The notes below the pieces were generated by a model. That model was not told the DNA's origin. It saw nothing but the letters and a program-made list of their open reading frames with translations, and did not search any database. DNA of 64,000 nucleotides from Vandiemenella viatica. Lineage: Eukaryota; Arthropoda; Insecta; Orthoptera; Morabidae. Below are positions 1-10,887 of this stretch, in pieces (position 1 is the first letter of the stretch; every line of letters starts with the position of its first letter). A program made the translations under genes and the position numbers. The stretch spans positions 14,122,148 through 14,186,147 of the forward strand of contig CM061914.1 in NCBI GenBank assembly GCA_031002005.1. Direction: 5' to 3'.

Positions 1-2107
1 AGTTGAAAGAGAAGAGCAATGAAGAGGAATACCATAGAATAATAAGGAGTATGATACCAGTAGCAGAAATGGGGACAGTGGAAGAGGACTGGGAATATTT
101 TAAAACAACGTTAGTCCAAGCAGCAGAAACAGTGTGTGGAAGGACTGGTAACACAAAAAGGTGGAAAGAAACAGCATGGTGGAATGATAGAGTTAAACAA
201 GCAGTGGAACTCAAGAACAGGGCCTTTAGGGAATGGTTCTAGCAGAGGATACAGGAGACAAGGGATGACTACGTGAAGAAAACTAAGGAGGCCAAAAAAA
301 TAGTAACGGAGGAAAGGAGAAAGTGGATGGAGAAGTGGACCAACATGATGGAAGAAGATAGCAAAGGAAATAAGAAAGTATTATATGGAATGGTAAAAAG
401 GAAGAGGAAGGAGAGGATAGAAAATGTCAACATGCTGGATGAAGATGGAAATGAAATAAACAACTCAGAAAAACTAAAAAGGATGTGGAAATAGTATTTT
501 GAAGCCTTACTGAACCCAAATTGGTCACAGAATGATACAGTTGTTCAGGAGAAGAAGGAAAATAACAACCGTGTAGGAGAGAAAGAGAAGGATCTAACTT
601 GGGAAGAAGTGGAAACAGCTCTGGGTAAGATGAAGGGTGGAAAGACACCAGGCATCGATGATGTGAGCATGGAAATGATAAGGGCATTTGGAGTAGTAGG
701 AAAGCAGTGGCTATACCGTGTGATGAGAAAGGTATGGAATCAGGGCACAACTCCTGAAGACTGGAAAAAAGGAATAATTGTACCTATATTCAAAAAAGGG
801 AGCAGGAAGGAGTTTAAAAACTATAGAGGTATTGCACTGATGTGCCAAAGTGTATGAGAAGATAATTGAAAAAAAGAATACGTGACAGGGTGGAAAAAGG
901 GCTAAGGGAAGAGCAGTATGGCTTCAGATCAGGGAGATCGACGATAGATCTGATATTTGCTATGAGACAGCTCCAGGAAAATCATTATGAGTATGGAAAG
1001 GATCTACTGTTGGTATTCCTCGATATCGAGAAAGCATATGATTGTGTACACAGGAGTAAGGTATGGAAGGCCTTGGAGAAGTGAGGAGTTCCCAAAGAAA
1101 CCATCAAGAGAGTGACGGAACTATACCAAGGAAGTGTGAGCTATGTGAAAATAGGGGAAGGAAGATCAGATTGGCTGGAACAAAGGAATGGACTAAAACA
1201 AGGAAGTGCCCTATCACCACTACTCTTCATTGTAATCATGGATGAAATAATGCAGAAGGTGGCAGTGAGGATGGGAGAGGAAAACATGAAGGTGATGGTT
1301 TTTGCGGATGATCTGATGATCTGGGGAGATGATGCAGCGGCAGTTGGATGTATGGACAGACAGTGTGGAGGAATATGGTCTGAAATTTAATATAAAGAAA
1401 TGTGAGTACATGGTAACAACCAGGAAAAAGAATAGGGTAGCCCAAGGAATTGTGTTGGCAGGTGAACAACTAAAGAAGGTAAACAGGTTCAAGTACTTGG
1501 GGAGTGTATTAGAGGAATGTGGAGGAAATGATGGCGAGATAAGTGAAAGAGGAAGACATGCAGAGGTGTTCCTAAGGAGCATTAGAAGCCTGATATGGAA
1601 TGAAGAGATGCCACAGAGAAGCAAGAGAGTAATCTATCATACGTACTATGTGCCTATCTTAACTTATGCTGCTGAAATGTGGACAATGAAAAAGCGGGAC
1701 ATCAGCAGAGTACAAGAAAGTGAAATGAAGTTTTTAAGAGGTAGAATGGGAGTCACTAAAATGGACAGAATAAGGAATGAAGTGATTAGACGCACCATAA
1801 AAGTGGAACCCCCATAGGAAAGGGTAGAGAGGACCAGACAGATGGTATGGACATGTCAAGAGAATCGAGGCTCAGAGAATCCCGAGAAAAATCCATGAAA
1901 TTAAGATGCATGGTAAACGACCCAGAGGAAGACCAAGAGATGGTTGGCTGAAAAGAGTGGAGGAGGGTGTACAGAAGAGAGGAGAGGACTGGAACAAGGT
2001 GGTGACAGAGAGGTGGTGGGATGAAAGAAGCAAATGGAGAGGCTTGTGCATAAAGCAGACCCGGCCAGAGACTCGAAACTGATGAGGATGATCTGGAGAC
2101 TGTGCAC
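1..2107 (+). mobile_element. LINE A: 3' portion of a non-LTR retrotransposon, broken ORF
   Basis: The + strand encodes, in several shifted frames, the region after the endonuclease and a reverse transcriptase (RT) of a non-LTR retrotransposon. Visible RT blocks are GGKTPGIDDVSMEMI (about 640), FKNYRGIALM (about 815), EEQYGFRSGRSTIDLI (about 908), FLDIEKAYDCVHR (about 1017), GLKQGSALSPLLF (about 1190) and the catalytic box VFADDLMIWG (about 1300). The C-terminus (about 1840-2080) has a WYGHVKRI...RPRGRPRDGWL tail common in insect RTE-like/jockey-like elements. Stops near 242, 857 and 1084 and frameshifts show it is dead. The element enters from beyond the left edge, so the endonuclease part is not in view. 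Clade is uncertain; RTE-like is my best guess. Confidence 0.85.
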
Positions 2108-3620
2108 TCCTCGATAGCTATTGGCTAGAAAACGGTCACGTGCCAGCCATCATTCACGAATTAACAGTGACCATAAAGTTACAATAGTACCTTCATTTAA
2201 ATTTACATGTTGCTTTTTGTTTATTTATTACTAGATGCAGAAATTCATGTAAGGAGAAGGGTATTTGATGTTTATGCTATATTATCTGTATCAGTTACAA
2301 GAACTAGGTCAAAGCATAAAATAAGAATTTGTTTGCCAGAAGATAGGAAATAATAAAGTTTATTAAAAACTCTGAGAAAGCTTACACGAAACATATGTAA
2401 TTGCGAAATGTATCAGTCAAATAAATAAAGTTATCCATTTTCGAAATCATTGTTTTCGTCATTTAAAAAGTCCTAGCCAAATACTCTGATAATCTAACCA
2501 GAGTAAGGTACTTATAAAACGAAAGATATCATTAAAAATGAATGTTATTTGTTTTTCCTTACAAGATTTTCCAAATATAAATTCCTACTATCATCATAGA
2601 AGATACCCTTAGTTTTTGATACATGTGTTAGCTATTAAATGAGATTTAAGTTTACCTTTTTATGTAGATTTAAATCATCAAGGATGTAACTATGTATACT
2701 CATATGACTATGTGTAACTCAATGTATTACTAGCAATTTGACAACAATATTCTTGCCTGAAAATAATAGCGACCAGAAATATTAGTAATTAGAGATTATG
2801 TGCACAATTTAAGACATACACAACTGCTATGAAATTAATTGACATAATACAGTTATAAAGTTTGCCTTTCAAAACAGTTTATTCTTTAAAAAAATAATTT
2901 GGTTGAAAAAATATGGAACTACAACTACAAATAACATTTGAGAAACTTTAATTTCTCATGGTCTCTGCTATAACCACGGATGCCAAATCTCATTCCGGCC
3001 TAGGCTAAATTTCAATTTAATTAAAACTGTCACTAATGTTGCTGCTTGATCAAAGTTTATTTATTACAGTTTATTTGATTTTTATATATTTTCATGATTA
3101 CTTTCTTTAATGGTCTTTGTTCACGTTCACTGTACACGAGTTATTAGGTTATCAGGCCAAAAATGTTGACGACTCGAGTATTCTGACAATTCATTTCTTT
3201 GAAGTGGTCCAGCTAACTAATAATCTGGAATCCGTATAATTTCTCTGGCTGTTACAGAAACTATGACCTAGATTGCATTATGAATGTTTTACCAGATTCA
3301 ATAAAAAACGATGTGATGCTTTAGGACATGAGGAGGAGATGCGTTTTTCATTTTCTTGTTGTGCTTCTGAGTCAATGTGTATTTTGTTTTTCCTGCCATT
3401 GTCTGCTGTGGAAGATGCAGCGATAAAGTGAGGGGTAAAGTGGGATTTTACTATGTAGAAAGGTAATTTTTATCACAACTAACGATGTGGTTATCAGTAT
3501 GTATTTGTCACTAGCCACGAACTCTGCCCGTGTAAAGGGCTTTACTCTAGTTTTATCAATAATCAAGTGGAAGATAAATGCATTTCCACTCTGTCGACGA
3601 ACGTTACTTGACGTGATAGC
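2108..3620. other. AT-rich upstream region of FAR; no gene seen
   Basis: No coding potential on either strand and no repeat I can name. Composition is AT-rich until about 3590, where it turns sharply GC-rich into FAR exon 1. Promoter elements are expected here if exon 1 is the first exon, but I see no convincing TATA/initiator pair, so none is called. Confidence 0.5.
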
Positions 3621-3662
3621 TGATCGTGTGGTCTGTCTGTCGTGTCGGTGCAGTGCGTGGCG

Positions 3663-3866
3663 ATGCGAGCAGAGCGGCGCAGCGCAGTGGCGGAGTTCTT
3701 CCGCGGCCGCTCGGTGCTGGTGACGGGAGGCACCGGCTTCCTGGGCAAGGCGCTCCTCGAGAAGCTGCTGCGGTCCTGTCCCGGGGTCGCCACCGTCTAC
3801 CTGCTGCTCAGGAGCAAGCGAGGCGTCGACCCCGCCAAGCGTCTCGACGCGCTCGTCAGCGACGTG
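3663..3866 (+). CDS. Fatty acyl-CoA reductase, coding exon 1 (N-terminus, NADPH-binding motif)
   Basis: First coding exon of a fatty acyl-CoA reductase (FAR), which reduces fatty acyl-CoA to a fatty alcohol with NADPH for waxes, cuticular lipids or pheromones. It encodes 68 residues. Residues 12-27 (EFFRGRSVLVTGGTGFLG) give the Rossmann strand and the GxxGxxG dinucleotide-binding motif, followed by KALLEKLLRSCP and VYLLLRSK, all typical of insect FARs. The start is the ATG at 3663: an in-frame TGA lies at 3621-3623, and a G sits at -3. A GTG-initiated extension from 3642 is not credible in an animal gene. A pyrimidine-rich stretch ending in CAG at 3651-3653 could alternatively be a splice acceptor after a noncoding exon. 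The donor is GTCAGT at 3867 and the exon ends in phase 0. The exon is very GC- and CpG-rich, unlike its surroundings. Confidence 0.88.
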
Positions 3867-4880
3867 GTCAGTCCGCAATATCGAAAGGTCCACGGCTCCA
3901 ATCCCTATCTCGGCGGAGATCCCCTCTAGGGCTAACACATCCAAAGTTAATTCAAGCTAAATGAACACTTAAAATGGTTCAAGCTGTCCCAAACAAACAT
4001 ACATATACAGACTTGCTAACTGTCCTGCCGTAAGTTACACTAAAAACTACAGTTTTTTAGTGTTTTTATTGCATTAATTAGTGATTAGGAGTTTTTTAAA
4101 TTGATTCACTGAAAATTCATTTTTACTCTTTAATATTGTAATAAAATGCAAAGTCACCGAATGTGTAATCGTAGCATTGGAAGACATCAGGAAGGGGAGG
4201 GCAGGAAACTAATTAATTACGAATTTAAGTTGTCGCAGTAAATTGAATCAATCCGTCTATCAAAGTGCTTCCAACCAGCCTCGAGTTGTCATCGGTAGCA
4301 CAGGGTTCGAATCAATGGAGGTTTCAAGCCAGTCAGGATTGCCTCACGAAGTTCACGGGCCATTCAAATTATTTTTACCACGAAACATTCTGGAGACTCC
4401 GGAGATGCCGATAATACCCAGACTAAGTTGTAAGCACAATCTTTCGCTAATGTAAAGCTAATTAATTAATTACAAACCACTTTTGAAATTAAACAGTAAG
4501 TATTCAATATGGTAAAATACTTGAGAAGCCTGTGTTGTAACAATATGATGTGTGGTCGGTGCGATCCTCCTGCAACTGACCGAATAAATACTGACAGTGC
4601 TCCATCATGTTAAGCCTGACCAATCACTTTGCTGCTTCGAACATTATAGATATCACACAACATTGCTTCGCATAAAGCTTATTAATATCTTAGTACATAC
4701 AAAACCATTTTTTAAGTATCCAAGTATTAACTATTTAACTTAGTAAATCAGGTTATGAACACCACGTAGCAGCATTTTGATCACAAAATAATAATTTCAT
4801 AATTATTGCCATGTAATTAATAAGATAATATAAAACATATATAAAATACTGTATATCATTTGCAAAGAAAATACTTGTAC
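3867..4880. other. FAR intron 1, 5' part; no recognised element
   Basis: AT-rich intron sequence. No coding or repeat structure that I recognise. A tRNA B-box-like GGTTCGAATCA near 4306 has no convincing A box upstream. Confidence 0.5.
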
Positions 4881-4889
4881 TCTATTTGC

Positions 4890-6410
4890 CAAAAAGTAAT
4901 CTGGCACCTGATGATATGTAGTTCAGTACGACAGTTACATTGTGTGGTCACCATATGCTGCAGACTGGATTAAAACCAGTCGACAAGGAGATGACACGAT
5001 GTATCGGACTTCGATAAGGACATTTTTTTGGGCTCCCATTCCAGTGGGCTCTCTAGATTGTCGATTGCAGTGAAAGTTAGCAGTCTGAAATCAACGGTTG
5101 CATTCGTCACGCGTGAGTGGAAGGTTGATGTAAGTTGTGTTCATGCTGCACGTTCCGGACGACTTCTAATTTCCGCCGACAGACATCGCGGAAAACTGGA
5201 AAGTGAAATTGTCAAAAAAATATGGCAAAACCTGTGGCTACATCTGGTAGGAGTTTCATGTATCGGTTTTTACTGGAACATTGAGTACAGACGCCCACCA
5301 ACGAGGATATTTTGGAAAAGAAGATGCACATAAGCGCCAAATCGTGAACAGAAATAAAGCTGGCAACTCGGACACTGGAACATTGTAAATCGGTTCTGTG
5401 GAATGATGAATCGAGGTTTACATCATTGTGGTCCGGTGGATGTGTACGGTTGTGGGAACGTCCCCTGCCAGAGTTCATAGTGGTGGTGGAGTGACACTGT
5501 GGGGCTGTTTCATGGCCTCTGGAGAAGACCACTGGTGTTTGTCCATGATAACATTAAAACAGAGGTCTGTTGTAACATTGTGGATGATGAAACGGTTCCA
5601 CAGTTGTAGCGTTTTTACTGCATGGACCCCTTGTTACTTCCAGGATGACATTGCCATGTGCCATATTTTAAGGACTACTACTATGCAGTGTCTTTTATTT
5701 TGATGCCATCAGTCTGTCGACTGGTTTGATGTAATCCTACAACCCTTCCTACCTTGTACTTTTTCATCTCAACGTACCCCTTACAAACCACGTCCTCAAT
5801 TATTTGCTTCATATATTCTAATCTGTATCTTCCTCTGCAGTTATTACCTTCGGCTGTTCCCTCCACTAACAATTTAACCAATCCTGCATGTCTTAAAATA
5901 TGCAGTGGTACGCCAACACAATGTTCACCAACTACTCTGGCCAACACAGAGCCCCGACTTCAACATTAAAGAACATCTTTGGGACAAATTAGGATTTGTG
6001 AAGTGCGACTAAAATCCATTGCTCAACTCATGGAATGGTTGCAAAAGGAATGGCAACTAGTCCATTTGGAAGTCGTGAAAACACTTATCCAGAGCATACC
6101 AAACAGTCTGGCTCCTATATTACAGCTGCAAAATACAGACCTACGAGATTATAAAGAGGTGACAAGCATCGAGCAAACATTGTGGACAGGTGCTCTATTA
6201 CATTTTGGTAGATAGTGTACGTACATGACATAGGGAAACGGAGTCTCATTGCAGGCAGTCCACTGCATGTTGGTCCATTCCAGACTTTTAGCATTTCAGT
6301 GGAATAAGGTGCACACTTCAAAAGTTGTTTTTGTAATATGTGCTTCGTTAATCCGAACTTGTATTCCTGAAGAAATAAATCTTTGTTTTTTTCCTGTACC
6401 CTGGATTTTA
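4890..6410 (+). mobile_element. Tc1-like DNA transposon, degenerate transposase
   Basis: A Tc1/mariner-superfamily transposase runs along the + strand in shifted frames. The helix-turn-helix part is at about 5028-5215 (KSTVAFVTREWKVD). The first catalytic Asp is in LWNDESRF at about 5400, a GGGVTLWGCF block is at about 5485, the second Asp is in QDDIAMCH at about 5640, and the catalytic Glu is in SPDFNIKEHLWD at about 5950. The C-terminal helix (LMEWLQKEWQLVHLEV) lies at about 6030. All three DDE positions can be located, but stops and frameshifts disable the gene. A LINE fragment (5691-5898) splits it between the second Asp and the Glu. Terminal inverted repeats were not identified. A second copy of the 3' end lies at 10391-10887. 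Confidence 0.8.
5691..5898 (-). mobile_element. LINE G: short 3' fragment inserted in the Tc1 element
   Basis: On the minus strand this reads as the end of a LINE ORF (NCRGRYRLEYMKQIIEDV, then the typical C-terminal residues before the tail). It is flanked by a perfect 9-bp target duplication TATGCAGTG (5682-5690 and 5899-5907), which marks a 5'-truncated insertion of about 208 bp. A related fragment lies at 41815-41910. The duplication is read directly; membership in a common insect LINE family is from memory. Confidence 0.75.
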
Positions 6411-6411
6411 G

Positions 6412-6530
6412 TCGCACTTCACAAATCCAAATTTGTCCCAAAGATGTTCTTTAATGTTGAAGTCGGGGCTCTGTGTTGGCCAGAGTAGTTGGTGAACATT
6501 GTGTTGGCGTACCACTGCATATTTTAAGAC
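6412..6530 (-). repeat. Inverted duplication of the Tc1 3' region
   Basis: This segment is the reverse complement of about 5891-6015, including the LINE G junction (gtcttaaaatatgcagtgg). It follows directly on the direct copy, forming a palindromic arrangement with the transposon end between the arms. Because the arm carries the LINE junction, it must have formed after LINE G inserted. Confidence 0.8.
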
Positions 6531-6953
6531 TGAAACGCGCTTCGCTGCTAACTTCTTCTTTAATAGTTCCTTTTAGAACCAGAAATAATTCATATATATA
6601 TATTTTCAACGAAAGAAGGCTCAGTTTTTTCATAAATTCATTTTAATAAGAACGATAACTAATCTAAACCAACACCCATCATACAGTCTATATGGGTCGT
6701 AGCTTAAACTTCATTTCCGAAAAATTGCAGGTTAGTGAATTAGTAATTTGATTTCACGAAGCCGCGTCTACTTTTTAAGAAGGTTCGAGTTCATCTGTCT
6801 GTCTGTTGATAATAACCAGCGAGTTGTTACATAAAATCCAAAGCACATATATATTTAATGTTATACATGGAATTTTAATCTTTCAATTAATTTTCTTAAA
6901 TGGTAATTAATTTTGTAAAGTTATTGCCTTTGGTATTAATCAGCCCTGTCACA
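6531..6953 (-). repeat. 3' LTR of LTR retrotransposon 1
   Basis: On the minus strand it starts TGTGACAGGG and ends GCGCGTTTCA. It aligns along its full 423 bp with 9968-10390. A GTGGGGA purine stretch abuts it at 6954-6960, as expected for a 3' LTR. Confidence 0.88.
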
Positions 6954-7009
6954 TCCCCACGCTAATTTCTATGAAATTCGAAAAGAATTGAAATAGGAAT
7001 TAATTTATC

Positions 7010-8263
7010 ACAGGTCCCTCAGGTGTTGGTGTTACAATGTGAGTTTTACATAAATACAAAAATAATAATAATAATAACAAATATTGAAAGTTGAAGTATC
7101 TTGTCTTCTCTGGTTGCTCTTCCACTTGTAGCAAGCATAAATGTCCACTGTGGCTTACAGGGTACTAACTCTGTGGCCATCAAGTTTAATTTTTTTTCTT
7201 CTTTTCTGCACGGTACTCCTGGAACAAGATACATAGTATGCCAGCATTTAATCTTGTTGAAGAACAAAAATATAAACTTTTTTTCCATTTTTTCTAAACA
7301 TCAAACATATAGCAGTAACAACAAATCAGTTTCTGATTAAGGTATTTGTCCATATGAAATGAGGTACCTGGACCAGAAAATTGTATAATATCTAACTAAT
7401 TGACACGGGTCATTTTCTTGCTCAGCACTACTTTCTTTGGAATTCTTGTTTTTCACATTGAAAGAATTATCAGTTTGCCTCTTTGAGCTCACAAAGTTAT
7501 TTCATTTTATTGCACATTAATTCATCTTTTTCTTCAAAACATTCACTTTCATTGCCTAGTAAAAGTTTATTTTCTTCGTTTCCTTATTCACTATAATCAA
7601 TATTTCTACATTAATATCCTCTTTAGCTGTCATAGCCTCCGCCTGTTTACCAAGATACCATTCAAATAGTTAAAAAAATTCTATTACCTGCCCTTGGTAC
7701 ATTATATTCTTCATAAGACCGATCCTTTTGAACAGTTTTACTGTTGGATAACCGGCAACATTATTTAAATCACATGTTTGGTACCCTGGACCAGTACAAT
7801 CAACCCTCGCTAATACTTCTGGGACACCATTGTTTCTTGCTAATCTAGCATCACTATAACAGCTTCATTTTTATTTCTTCAATACATTACATTATATTCT
7901 AATGCTCCGGTATAACTTACAAACTATATATTTCCTAAAAGGAAAGTCCTAATAGACAATAAACTTTTATGTAATGGTATGCTGTGGTAACAGCTGAAGA
8001 CTGTACATCTGACCAAGATCGTCAATATTGGTAAATGACAGCTTCCACTTAGTGATTATAAACTTTTACTATCATTACAGTTGAAGAATTGTGTGCAGCC
8101 ACAACAATCAGTACTATTTACGAGTGTTTTGTGGCACTGAATAACAATAATATGCCAACTATAACTTAACAATAATAATAAATTCCAATATGACAGAGTT
8201 TATATGTACACACCTGTGCCCTGCACTAGTGTTAAATCTTCTCATTCACCTTAAACTAATTCA
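7010..8263. other. LTR element 1 interior, unassigned
   Basis: Interior of the LTR element between gag and the 3' LTR. It is AT-rich, with an (AAT)n-like run at about 7060-7080. I find no RT, integrase or protease motif in any frame. Confidence 0.5.
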
Positions 8264-9527
8264 TCATTTTCTGAGTTGTAGGTTCAATACCCTGATTGAA
8301 TTTGTACACAGGATGAGGCAGTAAGCATAGCTTACCCCTCTACAAAAAAGAAACCCCTTTTTTGTATATTTCCAGTTCACTTTTTCCCAGTTATTCATAC
8401 AAAACAACTTCCTGTTTACAGTGAATCTTACTTTTCCAGAACAGTAACATGGCAAACCAACTTCAAAAATATGTAAAGAACTCTGAAAATGTTCAACACC
8501 ATTATTCTGTAACTGCTTTGATTCATAATCACAAACATAATTCTCCCCAACAATAGAAAAAATGTCACAGTTTACATTCTTCAAAATCATCAAACTACCC
8601 AATCCATCTACATTCATTAAAATCTCTTCCATCTCTTTTACATGACACCCTTGTTTGACAATTTGTCTATCCTTTACATGATTTACCTCATCATTAATTG
8701 TAACATCACTCATCTCATATTTTTCCCTTACAGTATTAGGCCTACTATCATTACTTTCAATTGTATTACCTAATGATTCACAATGAATTGCATTCGTACT
8801 TTGTTCATGTAACAAACCTATATCTGTTTGTGACTTGTTGGAGGTATCACGTAATAATTCTATGCACTCTTTAACCTTAAGCTGTTCTAGTTCTAGTTTG
8901 TTTACTCTGTTTCCTTGTTGAATAAATTCATTCTTAAAGGTATCCCCAAGTTGATTGATATCATAACTAATAGTCTGAATCTTATGTTCAACATTTTCTC
9001 TGCTTTCATGGTATTCAGTAATATGTTTTGCCAAGGTTGTTTCAACTGTAGTGACACGTTCACTAAAATGTGTGTAATAATTTCCTATCTTGTCATGGAT
9101 TTCCCCTATTTTTGAATCAATTTGTCGTGAAAGGTCAATAAAATCCCTTCTAAGGTCATTTACGCTAGTCTTGGTCTCTCTGAACTGAACATCTAATTGA
9201 GATTGCATTGATAAAATTAGTTCAGTAAGTGTTTGTAGGGAACTGGTATGTTCTGGCTGGGTAAATTGAGAAGGAGTTGATGGAGTTTGTTTATGTTCTG
9301 GTTCCTGATGGGTACCTACAGCAGGAGAATAATCATCTTCAAATTGTGAAAAATGGACCCTATTTTCATCCTCTGGTTGAGATAAAGGTGTTTTTTTCCA
9401 AAATTACAGATGGATAAGAGTCAAGTATGGTATATACAGATGGTGGGGCCATATCCGGTATATTAGAATTTTCTGCAACATCATGTTGACAGATTACATG
9501 AAAAGTATTTTCATTGTCTTTATCCAT
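8264..9527 (-). pseudogene. Gag-like coiled-coil ORF of LTR retrotransposon 1, one frameshift
   Basis: The longest open frame is 314 codons (9208-8264). The same frame extends upstream to about 9398, and a likely ATG at 9527 lies in another frame, with the shift at the homopolymer at 9391-9397. The total would be roughly 420 residues. The N-terminal part is rich in Pro, Gln and Ser. The middle is a long heptad-rich coiled coil (repeated patterns such as DLSRQIDSKIGEIHDKIG). The C-terminal part carries scattered Cys but no CCHC knuckle. Position directly after the primer-binding site and the coiled coil point to Gag; there is no sequence motif that proves it. A single-base error or mutation in the homopolymer is the simplest explanation for the break. 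Confidence 0.6.
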
Positions 9528-9949
9528 ATTAAGTTCAATTTAAATATTTTTAACCAGCACAAAATCAAACTTCGTAGCTCAAACACAGTTAATTGAAGTC
9601 CATAAAATTCACAATAGGCAAAGAACGGAAAGTATTTAAATCCGTGAAAATTTAACTATCGAAATGAAAATCCTTCACTGTATTTAAACAAATAAAAAGA
9701 ATTTAAAATGTACTTCCCTTTTATGTTTCCTTTTTTTTTTTCGTGATGTGTTGAACCGCAAAGCAAAACAGGAATTTGCCGGCCACCAATGTTGTTAAAC
9801 CAAAACAGCTGTCCAGTTGATATGCACTCGAAGCCTCTGTTGCGGTGCGTATTGATATACAAGTCGACTGTCGACTTTAAATCGTTGTGTGTTGCGTCTT
9901 ATTTATCTTGCTTTCTGGAAGTTCGTAATAGTTAACAAAATTACCAATT

Positions 9950-9967
9950 CAGGTGTCAAGGTCGCCA
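9950..9967 (-). promoter_or_regulatory. Primer-binding site of LTR retrotransposon 1
   Basis: Immediately inside the 5' LTR the minus strand reads TGGCGACCTTGACACC. This is close to TGGCGACCGTGACAGG, found at the same place in LTR element 2 (46678-46693). The pattern resembles primer-binding sites attributed to tRNA-Arg in mdg1-like gypsy elements; that match is from memory. Confidence 0.7.
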
Positions 9968-10390
9968 TGAAACGCGCTTCGCTGTTAACTTCTTCTTTAA
10001 TAGTTCCTTTTAGAACCAGAAATAATTCATATATATATTTTTTCAACGAAAGAAGGCTCAGTTTTTCATAAATTCATTTTAATAAGAACGATAACTAATC
10101 TAAACCAACACCCGTCATACAGTCTATATGGGTCGTAGCTTAAACTTCATTTCCGAAAAATTGCAGGTTAGTGAATTAGTAATTTGATTTCACGAAGCCG
10201 CGTCTACTTTTTATAGAAGGTTCGAGTTCATCTGTCTGTCTGTTGATAATAACCAGCGAGTTGTTACATAAAATCCAAAACACATATATATTTAATGTTA
10301 TACATGGAATTTTAATCTTTCAATTAATTTTCTTAAATGGTAATTAATTTTGTAAAGTTATTGCCTTTGGTATTAATCAGCCCCGTTACA
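9968..10390 (-). repeat. 5' LTR of LTR retrotransposon 1
   Basis: Full-length 423-bp partner of 6531-6953; starts TGTAACGGGG and ends GCGCGTTTCA on the minus strand. The primer-binding site follows at 9967 downward. Confidence 0.88.
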
Positions 10391-10887
10391 AGTGGTACGC
10401 CAACACAATGTTCACCAACTACTCTGGCCAACACAGAGCCCCGACTTCAACATTAAAGAACATCTTTGGGACAAATTAGGATTTGTGAAGTGCGACTAAA
10501 ATCCATTGCTCAACTCATGGAATGGTTGCAAAAGGAATGGCAACTAGTCCATTTGGAAGTCGTGAAAACACTTATCCAGAGCATACCAAACAGTCTGGCT
10601 CCTATATTACAGCTGCAAAATACAGACCTACGAGATTATAAAGAGGTGACAAGCATCGAGCAAACATTGTGGACAGGTGCTCTATTACATTTTGGTAGAT
10701 AGTGTACATGACATAGGGAAACGGAGTCTCATTGCAGGCAGTCCACTGCATGTTGGTCCATTCCAGACTTTTAGCATTTCAGTGGAATAAGGTGCACACT
10801 TCAAAAGTTGTTTTTGTAATATGTGCTTCGTTAATCCGAACTTGTATTCCTGAAGAAATAAATCTTTGTTTTTTTCCTGTACCCAAA
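10391..10887 (+). mobile_element. Second copy of the Tc1-like 3' end
   Basis: Nearly identical to 5905-6408 (one 4-bp difference near 6221), including the catalytic-Glu region SPDFNIKEHLWD and the C-terminal helix. It begins abruptly at the LTR boundary, exactly at the site where LINE G entered the first copy, and similarity ends at ctgtaccc near 10887. It lacks the 5' half of the transposase. Confidence 0.82.

Larger units (their letters stand above)
6531..10390 (-). mobile_element. LTR retrotransposon 1, gag-only, internally deleted (3.86 kb)
   Basis: Two 423-bp direct repeats (6531-6953 and 9968-10390) begin TG and end CA and differ at roughly ten positions, so this is a relatively young LTR element. 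It reads on the minus strand: the primer-binding site follows the 9968-10390 LTR and a short purine stretch (GTGGGGA) precedes the 6531-6953 LTR. The interior holds one degraded gag-like ORF and no protease, RT, RNase H or integrase, so pol is deleted and the copy is non-autonomous. The bases outside the LTRs (aagac and agtgg) do not match, so no target duplication is visible. Ty3/gypsy affiliation is likely from the primer-binding site but unproven. Confidence 0.85.

Noticed and set aside
3642..3929. 95-residue frame starting at GTG 3642 and reading past 3866
   Set aside because: GTG is not a plausible start in an animal gene and the frame after 3866 no longer resembles FAR; the ATG at 3663 and the donor at 3867 fit better.
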